The notes below the pieces were generated by a model that worked only from the letters and a program-made list of their open reading frames with translations, searched no databases and was not told where the DNA came from. From Methylocystis sp. (GTDB taxonomy: Bacteria > Pseudomonadota > Alphaproteobacteria > Rhizobiales > Beijerinckiaceae), in contig JALHNQ010000013.1 of assembly GCA_022843405.1 (NCBI GenBank), forward strand, positions 1 to 64,000: 64,000 bases of DNA, written 5' to 3'. The position numbers and the translations under genes were made by a program. Below are positions 53,330 to 62,082 of the stretch, in pieces; the first letter of the stretch is position 1, and the number at the start of each line of letters is the position of its first letter.

Positions 53330-54174
53330 TACCGCCACCACAGGGCGCTGATCAGACCGCGCTCGGCGGGCGAATTCACCCCGCCGATCGCGGCGATCGC
53401 GCCGATCTGCAGGGAGAGCGACGCGCTTACGTCATAGACTGCGCTGAGCTGAAATTTCTGCGCGGCGACGACGCCCGCACGACCCCCTCTCGGCGCAAAG
53501 CCGGAGTAGCTTTGCGCAAGCAGCAGGATCGGGGGCAGGGGACGCAGGCCGGCGGTGAAGTCGGCGCGGATTTCGTCGCCGTTCTGCCCGCGCGACCGAT
53601 AGCCGAGTTGCGCATCGATGAAACCAGGAAGGCCGAACAGTTCGAACGGCTTGCCGACGAGAAGCCGCAAATCGCCTTGGACGGCGTCGCGCATGTCGAG
53701 AAACCGCCGCGCCGCCGGCGAGGCCGCGCGCACGCCGGCCTGCAGCGAGACGATGTAATCGCCCCAGGCGAAGAGCCGCGTCCGCGCGCCGAGCGCGCCC
53801 AGTCCCAGGCCCTCATAACGCGGGCCCGGCGGCGTTTGCAGCGACGGCGGCAGACCGGCTTTGGTTTCCTCGATCAGGAGGTTGAGACGGTCGTATGGCC
53901 CGGCGGCGCCGCTGAAATTCATGTAGCCGCCTTCGGCGACGACGGTCAGCCAGTCGAGCACGCCGTGCTCGACATAGACGCGGGTCTCGAACTTTCGATA
54001 GGAGGGCGTTTCGATAAGTCGCCCGTTCGCGTCATAGGCTTTGCGCGCATCGGCGAAGGTCGTGGTGACGATCGCCTGTCCCTTGCCCGGAGGCAGGAGC
54101 CACGCGCCGCCGCAAGCCGGCTGCGCCGCGGCGGCCGTCACGCAAAACACGATTGACGTCGCTGACGCACGCAT
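53326..54174 (-). CDS. Putative outer-membrane beta-barrel protein, unknown function
   Basis: A 282-residue precursor with an N-terminal signal (MRASATSIVFCVTAAAAQPA) followed by WLLPPGKGQAIVTTTFADA. Alternating amphipathic strands recur (RKFETRVYVEHGVLDWLTVV, YIVSLQAGVRAA, GFIDAQLGYRSRG, FQLSAVYDVSASLSLQIGAI), and the chain ends in an aromatic residue (ISALWWRY), as outer-membrane barrels do. No characterised family is recognised with confidence. Its stop codon overlaps the convergent RlpA-like gene by four bases. Confidence 0.72.
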   Translation of the reverse strand: MRASATSIVFCVTAAAAQPACGGAWLLPPGKGQAIVTTTFADARKAYDANGRLIETPSYRKFETRVYVEHGVLDWLTVVAEGGYMNFSGAAGPYDRLNLLIEETKAGLPPSLQTPPGPRYEGLGLGALGARTRLFAWGDYIVSLQAGVRAASPAARRFLDMRDAVQGDLRLLVGKPFELFGLPGFIDAQLGYRSRGQNGDEIRADFTAGLRPLPPILLLAQSYSGFAPRGGRAGVVAAQKFQLSAVYDVSASLSLQIGAIAAIGGVNSPAERGLISALWWRY

Positions 54175-54267
54175 GGCGCAACGCTAGGCTGACAGCCGCC
54201 CGCCGCCCGCGGTCGGCCCAACCTAATGCTAGGCTTGAATTTTTAAGTTGACAATCGGAGGACGCGC

Positions 54268-54840
54268 TTATGCCCCAACATGCGCATGCACGTCGCGTCC
54301 TCCGTGACGCCGCATGATGTCGATCGCGGCGCGCTCGCGGTCGTCATTCCAGGCGCGCGCCCAAAGCAGCAGGCCGCCATGCTTCAATTGCGACTGCGCC
54401 CAATTGGCCTGACGGTCGCCGACGAGTTTCGAAATCAGCAGGCCCAGAACGCCCGCTGCGCCGCCGGCCAGGAGGCCAATGGCGATGGCGCTGGTAAGCG
54501 ACAGGCCGTATGCGAAGGCAACACCCGCGCCGACAATCACGCCGACGTAGAACAGAACGCCGACGATCGACGCCTTGCCGATATTGAGCGACTCGCGGTC
54601 GATATAGGGCGTGCGGGGCGCGGCCGGGCTGTCTTCAAGTTCGTTCGCGCTCACCTCTCTGTCGCCGAGCTTCTGGCGCACCTTTTCGGCTTCGGCGAGG
54701 AGGCTGATCTCGGAACGGTCGAAGCCGCCGGTGAGAAGATCGTCGATGGCCGACTGCAGCTTGTCGACCGCGTCGAATACACCGACGACTTCGCGCAGGT
54801 CATGCCGTTCTTCGGGGGTAGAAACTCTATTCGTTTCCAT
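54268..54840 (-). CDS. General-stress-protein-17M-like membrane protein
   Basis: A 190-residue protein. The N-terminal part REVVGVFDAVDKLQSAIDDL, then LTGGFDRSEISLLAEAE, resembles the GSP17M ferredoxin-like domain (YflT-like). Two central hydrophobic helices follow (IVGVLFYVGVIVGAGVAFAY, AIAIGLLAGGAAGVLGLLIS), and then a C-terminal domain (KHGGLLLWARAWNDDRERAA ending HVHA-type DVHAHVGA). It is probably an inner-membrane protein with soluble domains on one side. The role is unknown, but the N-terminal domain is often stress-linked. No EcfG promoter was seen upstream. Confidence 0.75.
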   Translation of the reverse strand: METNRVSTPEERHDLREVVGVFDAVDKLQSAIDDLLTGGFDRSEISLLAEAEKVRQKLGDREVSANELEDSPAAPRTPYIDRESLNIGKASIVGVLFYVGVIVGAGVAFAYGLSLTSAIAIGLLAGGAAGVLGLLISKLVGDRQANWAQSQLKHGGLLLWARAWNDDRERAAIDIMRRHGGRDVHAHVGA

Positions 54841-54958
54841 GTCCGTGCTCCTTGCGGCGCTTGGCCCGCGGGCCGCGCTCTTGATGCTTAAAGGGAGCGG
54901 CGCGGCCAGCCTTCAAGGGGCGTGCAAAGGGCAAAATCGCGCGAAGGCGCGCCGGGGC

Positions 54959-55888
54959 CTAAGCCGCGTGGCGGTGCGACGCGCCGCCGAAAAATTCGAG
55001 ATAGCGCGCGTCGATTTCGGCGACGGGCATCACCACGAAAACATCGGTCGTGTTGAATTTGCGATCGACGACGGCGCCCTCGCCGAAACGCGCGCCGACG
55101 CGCAGATAGCCCTTGATCAGCGGCGACAGCGCGTCGCGCGCCTTGCGCGGGTCGAAGGCGTCGCGCGCCAGCATCCGCATCGGCGTATGCAGCTCTTCCC
55201 GCGCGCTGACCCGCCACGCCTCTTCGGCCGGCGCATAATGCGCGAGAAAGCTCAACGCCTGCGCATGGGCGAGCGGATTGGCGCCGTGCAGGCTCGCGCA
55301 GCCGAACATCACGTCGATGTCATGCGCCCGCACATAAGCGAGGAGCCCCCGCCACAGAAGTTCGATCGTGCGCTTGCTGCGATAGGGCGCGAGCACGCAG
55401 GAGCGCCCAAGCTCCAACGCGCGCTTGCCGGCGTGGCGCGCGAGCAGCGGCGCGACGTCATATTCGCTTTCCGAATAGAAGCCGCCGGCTTTCGCCGCCA
55501 TGTCGTCGCGCATCAGCCGATAGGCGCCGACGATTTTCGGCCTGATCTTGCCGCGCCGCGTCTGCGCCGCGTGATCGATGACGATGAGATGATCGCAGAA
55601 TTTGTCGAAATGGTCGGCGTCGCGACGGGTGAAGGCGGTGCGCGCGTCGGGGATGGCGCCGTATTCCTTGTAGAAGACCTCGTAGCGCAGGCGCTGCGCC
55701 TTGCGCACTTCCCTTTTGCCGCGCGCGAGCCGCACTTCGAGCGAACCCAAGCGGCCAAGCGTGTCGTAGATCGCTTTCTTCGTCGGCTTCGGCATTTTCG
55801 GGGCAGTCTGCGGAATATTGACGAGGGCGAAGATCGACTGACCGAAATCCGCGTTAACCGTCCACATGTGCGACTCGCTCCGCATCAA
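54959..55888 (-). CDS. olsB: OlsB-like ornithine-acyl-ACP N-acyltransferase
   Basis: It adds a 3-hydroxyacyl chain to ornithine, the first step of ornithine-lipid synthesis. The 309-residue protein of the GNAT-like PF13444 family contains LGRLGSLEVRLARGKREVRK, AQRLRYEVFYKEYGAIPD, DHFDKFCDHLIVID, KIVGAYRLMRDDMAAKAGGF, YSESEYDV, LELGRSCVLAPYRSKRTIEL and DVMFGCASLHGANPLAHAQA. All are OlsB/hemolysin-acetyltransferase signatures. The start could be 55888 or the third Met at 55867, which has a GGAG upstream. olsA is not adjacent; in some rhizobia it is linked. Confidence 0.85.
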   Translation of the reverse strand: MMRSESHMWTVNADFGQSIFALVNIPQTAPKMPKPTKKAIYDTLGRLGSLEVRLARGKREVRKAQRLRYEVFYKEYGAIPDARTAFTRRDADHFDKFCDHLIVIDHAAQTRRGKIRPKIVGAYRLMRDDMAAKAGGFYSESEYDVAPLLARHAGKRALELGRSCVLAPYRSKRTIELLWRGLLAYVRAHDIDVMFGCASLHGANPLAHAQALSFLAHYAPAEEAWRVSAREELHTPMRMLARDAFDPRKARDALSPLIKGYLRVGARFGEGAVVDRKFNTTDVFVVMPVAEIDARYLEFFGGASHRHAA

Positions 55889-56091
55889 TCCATCTGATTG
55901 AAGATCACGGAGAGGCGAAGCTTTTGTGACGCGACGGTTGCTTCAGGGGAGGGCGGAGTCGCGCAGCATAAGATTTCCCGCCGTCTTTCGACGCGGGTTG
56001 GCGAGGGCGGTGCGGGACGTCTCGGCCCCGTTACTCGGGCGAGAGCGTGAATTCAAGGTGGGGATAAGTCTTGGCGGCGCATACCCTCCCC

Positions 56092-56247
56092 TTTGAGGGG
56101 AGGGTCGCGCCGATGGCGCGGGGTGGGGTGCGATTTCGCCGACTTTAGATCATCAAGACGCGCCGCCCAAACCAGCTGTTGTCCTTGCGCGGTCACCCCA
56201 CCCCGCATTGCTTCGCAATGCGACCCTCCCCCTCAAAGGGGAGTGTG
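56092..56247. repeat. Inverted pair of family-A' palindromic repeats
   Basis: Copy 1 (56092-56130): ACCCTCCCC..GAGGGGAGGGT, CGCGCCGATGGCGCG, GGGTGGGGTG. Copy 2 (56193-56247) is inverted: CACCCCACCCC, GCATTGCTTCGCAATGC, GACCCTCCCC...GGGGAG. The 608-base gap 55889-56496 contains these and family B, but no gene. Confidence 0.85.
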
Positions 56248-56287
56248 GAGGCGCGGAGCGGGACAAGGTTTAGCTCAACACAGTCGG

Positions 56288-56432
56288 CCCCTCGTCCTTC
56301 GAGACGTGGCCTTCGGCCGCTCCTCAGGATGAGGGGCCTTAATTTGCGCGTTTGAAACGCTAAACCTTGAAGCTGCAGAAAGCAGTCCTCATCCTGAGGA
56401 GCGCCTGCAAGGCGCGTCTCGAAGGACGAGGA
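56288..56432. repeat. Inverted pair of family-B palindromic repeats
   Basis: Copy 1 (56288-56336): CCCCTCGTCCTTCGAGACG, TGGCCTTCGGCC, GCTCCTCAGGATGAGGGG. Copy 2 (56386-56432) is inverted: CCTCATCCTGAGGAGC, GCCTGCAAGGC, GCGTCTCGAAGGACGAGG. Confidence 0.85.
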
Positions 56433-56496
56433 CTGCGAAGCGTAGATGGCGGGACAAGCCCGGCCATGGCGCGGCATGCAGCATTTCCGCGCTAGT

Positions 56497-57627
56497 TCAC
56501 TCCCCGCCGAGCGCCATATCGTCGCGATGAATGATCTCGTCCGGGCCTTTGAAACCGAGCAGCGCCTCGATGTCCTTGGTCGAGCGGCCGACGATTTTCG
56601 CCGCGTCGGAAGCGTCATAGGTGACGAGGCCTCGGCCGATCTCGCCGCCCTTGGCGTTGCGGATCAGAATGCAGTCGCCGCGCGCGAAGCCGCCTTCGAT
56701 CCGCATCACGCCCGCCGGCAGCAGGCTCCGGCCCGAGCGCAGCGCCTTGGCCGCGCCGTCGTCGATATGCACGGCGCCTTTCGGCTCCAAAGCGCCGGCG
56801 ATCCATTTCTTGCGCGCCGTCACCGGATTGGATGGCGTCAGAAACCAGCTGCAGCGCCCGCCGGTCGCGATGCGCGAAATCGGCGCCTCTTCGCGGCCGT
56901 CGGCGATCACCATATGCGCGCCGCCGGTCGTGGCGATTTTCGCCGCCTCGATCTTGGTCCGCATGCCGCCGCGCGAATATTGCGAGGCGGCGCCGCCCGC
57001 CATCGCTTCGATCTCGGCGGTGACCCGCGGCACGATCGCGATGTGCCTGGCGTCGGGGTTGGTATCGGGCGGGGCGCTGTAGAGCCCATCGACGTCGGAG
57101 AGCAGGATCAACAGATCGGCGCTCGCCATCGTCGCGACGCGGGCGGCGAGGCGGTCATTGTCGCCATAGCGGATTTCCGCCGTCGCCACCGTGTCGTTTT
57201 CGTTGATCACCGGCACGGCGCGCAGCGACAGGAGCCGGGTCAGGCATTCGCGGGCGTAAAGATAGCGCCGGCGCTCCTCGGTGTCGCCGAGCGTGACCAG
57301 CACCTGCCCGGCGACGAGCCCGCGGTCGTGCAGGGTCTCCGCCCATAGACGCGCCAGCGCGATCTGGCCAACGGCGGCGGCGGCCTGACTGTCTTCGAGC
57401 TTGAGGGCGCCCTTTTGCAGGCCGAGCACGCTGCGCCCCAGCGCCACCGCGCCCGAGGAGACGACCAGCACGTCGGCGCCGGCGCGATGGAGACCCGCGA
57501 TATCGTCGGCGAGACGCTTCAGCCAGGCGCGTTTCGCCGACGCCTTGTCGGGATCGACGATCAGCGAGGAGCCGACCTTGACGACAATGCGCTTGAAGTC
57601 GGCGAGGGCGGGAGCGCGCTTGGTCAT
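56497..57627 (-). CDS. proB: Glutamate 5-kinase
   Basis: It phosphorylates glutamate as the first step of proline synthesis. It has 376 residues from ATG 57627 ([20 protein letters not shown]); the frame to 57780 is unsupported. The amino-acid kinase domain has [50 protein letters not shown] and [13 protein letters not shown], with [14 protein letters not shown] and [19 protein letters not shown]-terminal PUA domain follows ([38 protein letters not shown]). obgE, its usual upstream neighbour in alphaproteobacteria, is absent here. Confidence 0.96.
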   Translation of the reverse strand: MTKRAPALADFKRIVVKVGSSLIVDPDKASAKRAWLKRLADDIAGLHRAGADVLVVSSGAVALGRSVLGLQKGALKLEDSQAAAAVGQIALARLWAETLHDRGLVAGQVLVTLGDTEERRRYLYARECLTRLLSLRAVPVINENDTVATAEIRYGDNDRLAARVATMASADLLILLSDVDGLYSAPPDTNPDARHIAIVPRVTAEIEAMAGGAASQYSRGGMRTKIEAAKIATTGGAHMVIADGREEAPISRIATGGRCSWFLTPSNPVTARKKWIAGALEPKGAVHIDDGAAKALRSGRSLLPAGVMRIEGGFARGDCILIRNAKGGEIGRGLVTYDASDAAKIVGRSTKDIEALLGFKGPDEIIHRDDMALGGE

Positions 57628-57870
57628 GCGGGCAGAAGCTGGTTCCGTTCGGTTGCGACGCCCTGCCGATTCGACTGCGGGGATGTCGTCGCCCGCCGGA
57701 AATGGCGCGTCAAGCGAACGGCTCAACCGGATTCGGCGCGGCGTCGACCGAGAGTTAGCCCGCAGCCGGTGGAACTGCAAATGAGCGCTGACAGCGCGCG
57801 GTTCCGGCAGCGGCGAGGGCGATCGGAGCCTCCGCCGTCGTCGCGTCCATCGCCAAGCGCGGCGGGCGCG

Positions 57871-58146
57871 CTAATCCCCGAGTCCGAGGACCGCGTCGTC
57901 TTCCTTCGTCTTTCCGACGCTCGTAGCCGACAATTCGTCCAATTCCTCGGTCCAGCACTCGAATTGCCGGCGGCCGTAGTCGACCATCGCCTGGGCGAAA
58001 TCGTCCGGCGACTTCGCCGTCCAGGCGTCCTGCGTGAATTGCAGCGCCGATCGCGCATTGATCAGGCCGAAGTCCATCAATTTGACCGCATAGTCCTGAT
58101 AAGTCTTCAGCGAGTTTGAAACGAGGGAGGCGTCGAGCGCGATCAT
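57871..58146 (-). CDS. Phasin-family protein
   Basis: A 91-residue amphipathic, helical protein: SNSLKTYQDYAVKLMDFGLI, NARSALQFTQDAWTAKSPDD, FAQAMVDYGRRQFECWTEEL, matching the Phasin_2 pattern. Phasins coat polyhydroxybutyrate granules and control their number and size, which fits a PHB-storing alphaproteobacterium. AGGAGAG lies just before the ATG at 58146. It is shorter than typical phasins (about 110-150 residues) and ends with an acidic tail (TKEDDAVLGLGD). A perfect FNR/FixK box lies in the divergent promoter region. Confidence 0.8.
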   Translation of the reverse strand: MIALDASLVSNSLKTYQDYAVKLMDFGLINARSALQFTQDAWTAKSPDDFAQAMVDYGRRQFECWTEELDELSATSVGKTKEDDAVLGLGD

Positions 58147-58300
58147 CTTACTCTCCTGTAGCTGCCGAAACCGCGTCCGCCCATAAATAGAGAGGGAGGC
58201 GCGGCCATGCCGGCGCCCCCTTCTGGAACTTAAAATTGATCCAATATGCCGTCAACATAACCTCTGCTCTCGTACAAAACTGTGACAGCGGAGCTGCGCC

Positions 58301-58314
58301 TTGATGTTAATCAA
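58301..58314. promoter_or_regulatory. FNR/FixK-type operator TTGAT-N4-ATCAA
   Basis: TTGATGTTAATCAA is a perfect match to the symmetric FNR/FixK box. It lies between the divergent phasin (58146) and BLUF (58439) genes; a CATAAT at 58331-58336 is a possible -10 for the BLUF side. The remainder of this 292-base AT-richer gap shows no gene. Confidence 0.6.
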
Positions 58315-58438
58315 GCTAGCGAAATTATTGCATAATTTTGAGTGATGTCCTATCAGAATTAGGCGCTGCGACGGTATGGCTGCGCGATATTGGATGACAT
58401 CGTGAAGTTCCGTCTGCGGCGGGTTTTGGGAGGCCGCA

Positions 58439-58843
58439 ATGCATCGACTTGTTTATTTCAGTAACGTCAGTCTTGATCTGAACCTCTTCGCCATCGAAGC
58501 GATGGTCGAGCAGGCCGCCGAGCGAAACCGACCGCTGAGCATCAGCGGCGCGCTTCACTACAACGGCCTCAATTTTCTGCAAATTCTCGAGGGTCCGCAC
58601 CAGACGCTGACGCCGCTCTATTTGCGGATCCGCAAGGACCCCCGGCATTCCGGCGTCGTCAAGCTCGCCCATGAGCACATTTCCATTCGAAGCTACCCCG
58701 ACTGGGGCATGAAGCTGTTTCGCGGGGCGCCAAAAGGCGTTGGCGCGCCTCGGGAAAAGGCGCCGCGCGAAGGCGACCTATCGGCGATGATCGACGCCTT
58801 TTTCGGATTTGGCCATGCGACGGCGTTCGCCCAAATGCGGTGA
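58439..58843 (+). CDS. BLUF-domain blue-light photoreceptor
   Basis: A 134-residue flavin-binding photosensor. The core LVYFSNVSLD (Tyr6, hydrogen-bonds the flavin), AAERNRPLSISGALHYNGLN (Asn30) and FLQILEGP (Gln48) contains the residues needed for the BLUF photocycle, followed by SYPDWGMKLF (Trp89, Met91), the conserved Trp/Met switch region. There is no attached output domain, so it is a short stand-alone BLUF that must act through a partner. The C-terminus has a basic/proline linker (GAPREKAPREGDL) and a terminal helix. The downstream small gene is 76 bases away. A FNR/FixK box lies 125 bases upstream. Confidence 0.93.
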   Translation: MHRLVYFSNVSLDLNLFAIEAMVEQAAERNRPLSISGALHYNGLNFLQILEGPHQTLTPLYLRIRKDPRHSGVVKLAHEHISIRSYPDWGMKLFRGAPKGVGAPREKAPREGDLSAMIDAFFGFGHATAFAQMR

Positions 58844-58919
58844 GCGCATTTCTTGCTTGGGGAGAGCGCCGGCAGATGGCGGGTCGCGCCGTTCGGAGCC
58901 GCTAACATTAGGAATCGCT

Positions 58920-59183
58920 ATGAAAATGGGCTCGGCCATGGGCGATGGGAAGACGGAAACTGGCGCGCGGCATGGGCGGCTCCTGTCCGGTTATCTGGTC
59001 AATCTGCATCGCGGAGAGGCGTCGGTAAGAGAACTGATGCTTGCCGACATCGACAGATTTCAGTCGCTCGGAGCAGTCGGATATGCCGACGATCTCAGGA
59101 TCGCGCTCAAACGGTTCACGTCGGATTTCATCGACCGAAAGGATCGGCGCCAGCCGATCCTGACCGAACGCGGGGCGATTTAA
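58920..59183 (+). CDS. Small hypothetical protein downstream of BLUF
   Basis: An 87-residue protein from ATG 58920 (MKMGSAMGDGKTETGARHGR), with AGGA six bases upstream. The body is LLSGYLVNLHRGEASVRELM, LADIDRFQSLGAVGYADDLR, then IALKRFTSDFIDRKDRR; it looks helical and soluble. I do not recognise a family. Because it follows the stand-alone BLUF gene on the same strand and no terminator is visible between, it is a plausible output or partner protein; this is inference from position only. It is convergent with pncB (stop codons overlap by four bases). Confidence 0.6.
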   Translation: MKMGSAMGDGKTETGARHGRLLSGYLVNLHRGEASVRELMLADIDRFQSLGAVGYADDLRIALKRFTSDFIDRKDRRQPILTERGAI

Positions 59184-60511
59184 TCAATCAATCGCTGGCG
59201 GGTGGCCAGCTCATAGCGGGCGAGTTCGTCGCTGATCGCCACATCGTAGCGCGGCTCTTGCGTTCGCAGCGTTCGCAGATGCGGCGCAAGCGCGGCGATC
59301 TGCTCCTTCGCATAAGCGCGGATGCGCGGCAGATCGAAAGTCTGCGTCGCGACGCGGCGCCCTGAACGCATGAACGGCTGCAGCAATGGCGCGCCCGGCA
59401 GCGTTTCGTCGTGGCGGGCGATGACGTCCCTGATCGCGACGCCGTCTCGAAACTCGCGAAAAACCTGCTTGCGGCCAGGCAGCGATCGCTTGCCCGTCGA
59501 GAGTTTCATTCGCCCCTCGCCGTCGTATTCGGTCAGCTTATAGGCGATGTCGAGCGTGGGCGCGTCGCTCGACGCCGCCATATCCGTGCCGACGCCGAAA
59601 ATATCGATCGGCGCGCCGCGCGACGTTAGATCGTCGATGCGCGTTTCGTCGAGGCCGCCGCTCACGACGATCTGCACGCCGCTCAAGCCGGCCTCGTCGA
59701 GAAGCCGGCGCGCTTCGCGCGAAAGCTTGTCGAGATCGCCGGAGTCGAGACGCACCGCGCGGACTTTGAAATCCGCCCCGCGCTCCTTCGCCAGCGCGAC
59801 GACCTTCTTCACGCCTTCGATCGTGTCATAAGTGTCGACGAGTAGCGTCGTATCGGGAAAGACATCGCTGAACGAGCGAAAAGCGTCCATCTCCGACGCG
59901 CAGGCTTGCACGAAACTATGCGCCATGGTGCCGGCGACCGGCAGCCCATAGCGCTGGCCGGCCGCAACATTCGACGTCGACTCGACTCCGCCGATGTAAA
60001 AGGCGCGCGCGCCTTTCGTCGCGGCGTCCAGGCCTTGCGCCCGTCTTGCGCCGAAATCGACGACGCTGCGGCCGCGCGCGGCGGAAACGACACGCGCCGC
60101 TTTCGACGCCAGTATCGTTTGCAGCCCGATCTGATTGAGGACAAGCGTTTCGATGAGCTGCGCTTCGGCGATCGGCGCAACTACTTCCATGATCGGTTCG
60201 TTCTCGAAGAACGGCGCGCCTTCGCGCATCGCATAGATATCGCCGGAAAAGCGAAAGTCGGCGAGCCAGTCGAGGAAAGGCTTTGTCGAAAATTCCAGCG
60301 AAGCGAGATAGTCGAGCTGCTGCGGCTCAAAACGAAAGGTTTCAATCGCGTCGAGAAGGTCGTTCAAGCCGGCGGCGATCAGAAAATTGCGTTGTGGCGG
60401 CAGCTTGCGCACGAAGAGACTGAAGGTCGCCTGGGCGTCCATTTTCAATTCAAAATAGGCGCGCAGCATCGTGAATTGATAGAGGTCCGCGAATAGCGCG
60501 TTGCTGGACAC
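59180..60511 (-). CDS. pncB: Nicotinate phosphoribosyltransferase
   Basis: It converts nicotinate and PRPP (ATP-stimulated) to NaMN in NAD salvage. The 443-residue protein starts MSSNALFADLYQFTMLRAYF and contains LPPQRNFLIAAGLNDLLDAI, FGARRAQGLDAATKGARAFY, AGTMAHSFVQACASEMDAF (the conserved catalytic His region), LLVDTYDTIEGVKKVV, VRLDSGDLDKLSREARRLLD and GVGTDMAASSDAPTLDIAYK. These are standard NAPRTase blocks. It lies about 130 bases downstream of pncA on the same strand; together they would take nicotinamide to NaMN. Confidence 0.96.
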   Translation of the reverse strand: MSSNALFADLYQFTMLRAYFELKMDAQATFSLFVRKLPPQRNFLIAAGLNDLLDAIETFRFEPQQLDYLASLEFSTKPFLDWLADFRFSGDIYAMREGAPFFENEPIMEVVAPIAEAQLIETLVLNQIGLQTILASKAARVVSAARGRSVVDFGARRAQGLDAATKGARAFYIGGVESTSNVAAGQRYGLPVAGTMAHSFVQACASEMDAFRSFSDVFPDTTLLVDTYDTIEGVKKVVALAKERGADFKVRAVRLDSGDLDKLSREARRLLDEAGLSGVQIVVSGGLDETRIDDLTSRGAPIDIFGVGTDMAASSDAPTLDIAYKLTEYDGEGRMKLSTGKRSLPGRKQVFREFRDGVAIRDVIARHDETLPGAPLLQPFMRSGRRVATQTFDLPRIRAYAKEQIAALAPHLRTLRTQEPRYDVAISDELARYELATRQRLID

Positions 60512-60640
60512 GGACCGCTTCCCTTTGCTGCGACGGGCTCATGGCGAAGGCGCCTGCACGCCGGTCAAGACCATAGCCATCGTCTCGCAGCCGAGCAATT
60601 TGCGTCATGCGCGCGCGGCCGCGCGTCATGATGCAATGCC

Positions 60641-61213
60641 TCAGCTCTCCTCGACGACGACTTGCGCCTTGCGCATTTTTTCGACGGCGGCTTTTCCGCC
60701 TTCCGCCGTAATGGCGCGGGAGCCGGAGAGCCGGACACGCGTTTCAAAACCTTCCGACGCCACCTCCAGCGCCGTTTCAAGCACGCAAACGTCGAGCGCC
60801 AGTCCGACGATCAGCACGCGACGCACGCCGAGACCGCGCAGACGATCGGCCAGTCCGGTGGCGGTAAAGGCGGAAAGCTGATCGCGCTCGGGCGCTTCTC
60901 CCTTGCTGACGACGATGGCGCGCTCCGGCAAACATAGGTCGGCATGGAACTGCGCTCCGGCGCTCCCCTGAACGCAATGCGCCGGCCACGGTCCCCCTGC
61001 TTCGCGGAAGCTTGCATGGCCCGGCGGATGCCAGTCGCGCGACGCGACGACCGGCGCGCCGGCGGCGACGGCTTCCGCGATCAAGGCGTTGACCGTCGGC
61101 AGGATGCTGTCGGCGCCGGCGACCTCCAGAGCGCCGCCGGCGCAGAAGTCGCGCTGGACGTCGAGGACGATCAGCGCGTCGCCGGGCTTCAGCCGCATCG
61201 CTTGGCTGGACAT
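60641..61213 (-). CDS. pncA: Nicotinamidase (isochorismatase-fold)
   Basis: It hydrolyses nicotinamide to nicotinate, the substrate of the downstream PncB. It has 190 residues from ATG 61213, with AGGAG seven bases upstream. The catalytic triad is visible: Asp in VLDVQRDFCAGGAL, Lys in AIVVSKGEAPERDQLSAF and the nucleophilic Cys in VGLALDVCVLETA. The metal-binding DWHPPGH and WPAHCVQGSAGA segments complete the PncA pattern. A longer frame to 61243 is possible. It is an apparent pncA-pncB salvage operon. Confidence 0.95.
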   Translation of the reverse strand: MSSQAMRLKPGDALIVLDVQRDFCAGGALEVAGADSILPTVNALIAEAVAAGAPVVASRDWHPPGHASFREAGGPWPAHCVQGSAGAQFHADLCLPERAIVVSKGEAPERDQLSAFTATGLADRLRGLGVRRVLIVGLALDVCVLETALEVASEGFETRVRLSGSRAITAEGGKAAVEKMRKAQVVVEES

Positions 61214-61488
61214 GCTGCTGCTCCTGAGAGCGTATGATGGCAATGTCGTTCGCAGAATCCAACGGCGCCTGCAATCGGGCGATAGGAGGAGGCCCCTTTC
61301 GCCGCAGCGGACTGAGCGAAAGCGGGTTTCGCAGTCGAGACGATTGAGGCGCGCATGCCGCGCGGAGCGGCATCGATTGTAGAAATTTTACATAGGCTTG
61401 TCTTGCTGCCATGCATAAGCTACAAACATGTTCTGGATAATTGATTGAAGCGCCGACATTTCGTCGCGCCCCCACATGGGAGCGCAAC

Positions 61489-61869
61489 ATGAGACCACAT
61501 CCAGTTTCACTTTCGCCGCACCACGAAGCCATCGAAGATTTTGAGGACGCCGCGAGAAAACTGCGAGAACGCTTCAGGTCATCCGTTACTGAAGCGTTGC
61601 CGGGTTTTGTGCGCCTATTGTTCGAGCGCGAATGGCAAGAGTCTGGCGATCTAACAAGTATTGAGTCGATTCCGCCGCTGGCGTTCGCGTATCTAATGAG
61701 CTGCGAGCGGTGCGTGTACGATTTGCTCAATAAGAATTACGAAGGTCTTGCGAATTCACACTTTGAAAAATGTGTCAGCGAAGCTGCAAATAATATCAGG
61801 GCGCAAGTAATCTGCTCATGGAGCTTTGAGGGCGACGCCATAAAAATTCTGAGAGAACGCACGGCATAG
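61489..61869 (+). CDS. Hypothetical protein, lower GC
   Basis: A 126-residue protein from ATG 61489 (MRPHPVSLSPHHEAIEDFED), with GGAG six bases upstream; a TTG at 61441 would extend it. It is soluble and mostly helical (ARKLRERFRSSVTEALPGFV, LLFEREWQESGD, then FAYLMSCERCVYDLLNKNYE) and contains four Cys. No family recognised. Codon usage and GC are lower than those of its neighbours, and it lies beside tRNA-Trp, so recent acquisition is possible. Confidence 0.6.
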   Translation: MRPHPVSLSPHHEAIEDFEDAARKLRERFRSSVTEALPGFVRLLFEREWQESGDLTSIESIPPLAFAYLMSCERCVYDLLNKNYEGLANSHFEKCVSEAANNIRAQVICSWSFEGDAIKILRERTA

Positions 61870-61900
61870 ACCGTATCGCATCGCCACTATTTTGATTTGA

Positions 61901-61976
61901 TGGCAGGAGTGGAGGGGCTCGAACCCCCAACCCCCGGTTTTGGAGACCGGTGCTCTACCAGTTGAGCTACACTCCT
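61901..61976 (-). tRNA. tRNA-Trp (anticodon CCA)
   Basis: On the reverse strand acceptor AGGAGTG pairs with CACTCCT. The D-arm is GCTC...GAGC. The anticodon stem CCGGT/ACCGG encloses CTCCAAA, giving anticodon CCA. The T-arm has GGTTCGAGCC, and CCA is encoded. In many alphaproteobacteria secE follows this tRNA; here a convergent hypothetical gene does. Confidence 0.97.
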
Positions 61977-62082
61977 GCGGGCGCTTGAAAAGCGCGCGCC
62001 TTCAATGCCGCAACGCCGCCGCGGACGCAAGTGCCGACGATGCAAGCGCTGCGGACCCAAGCGCCGCGGAACTCTCCAATTC

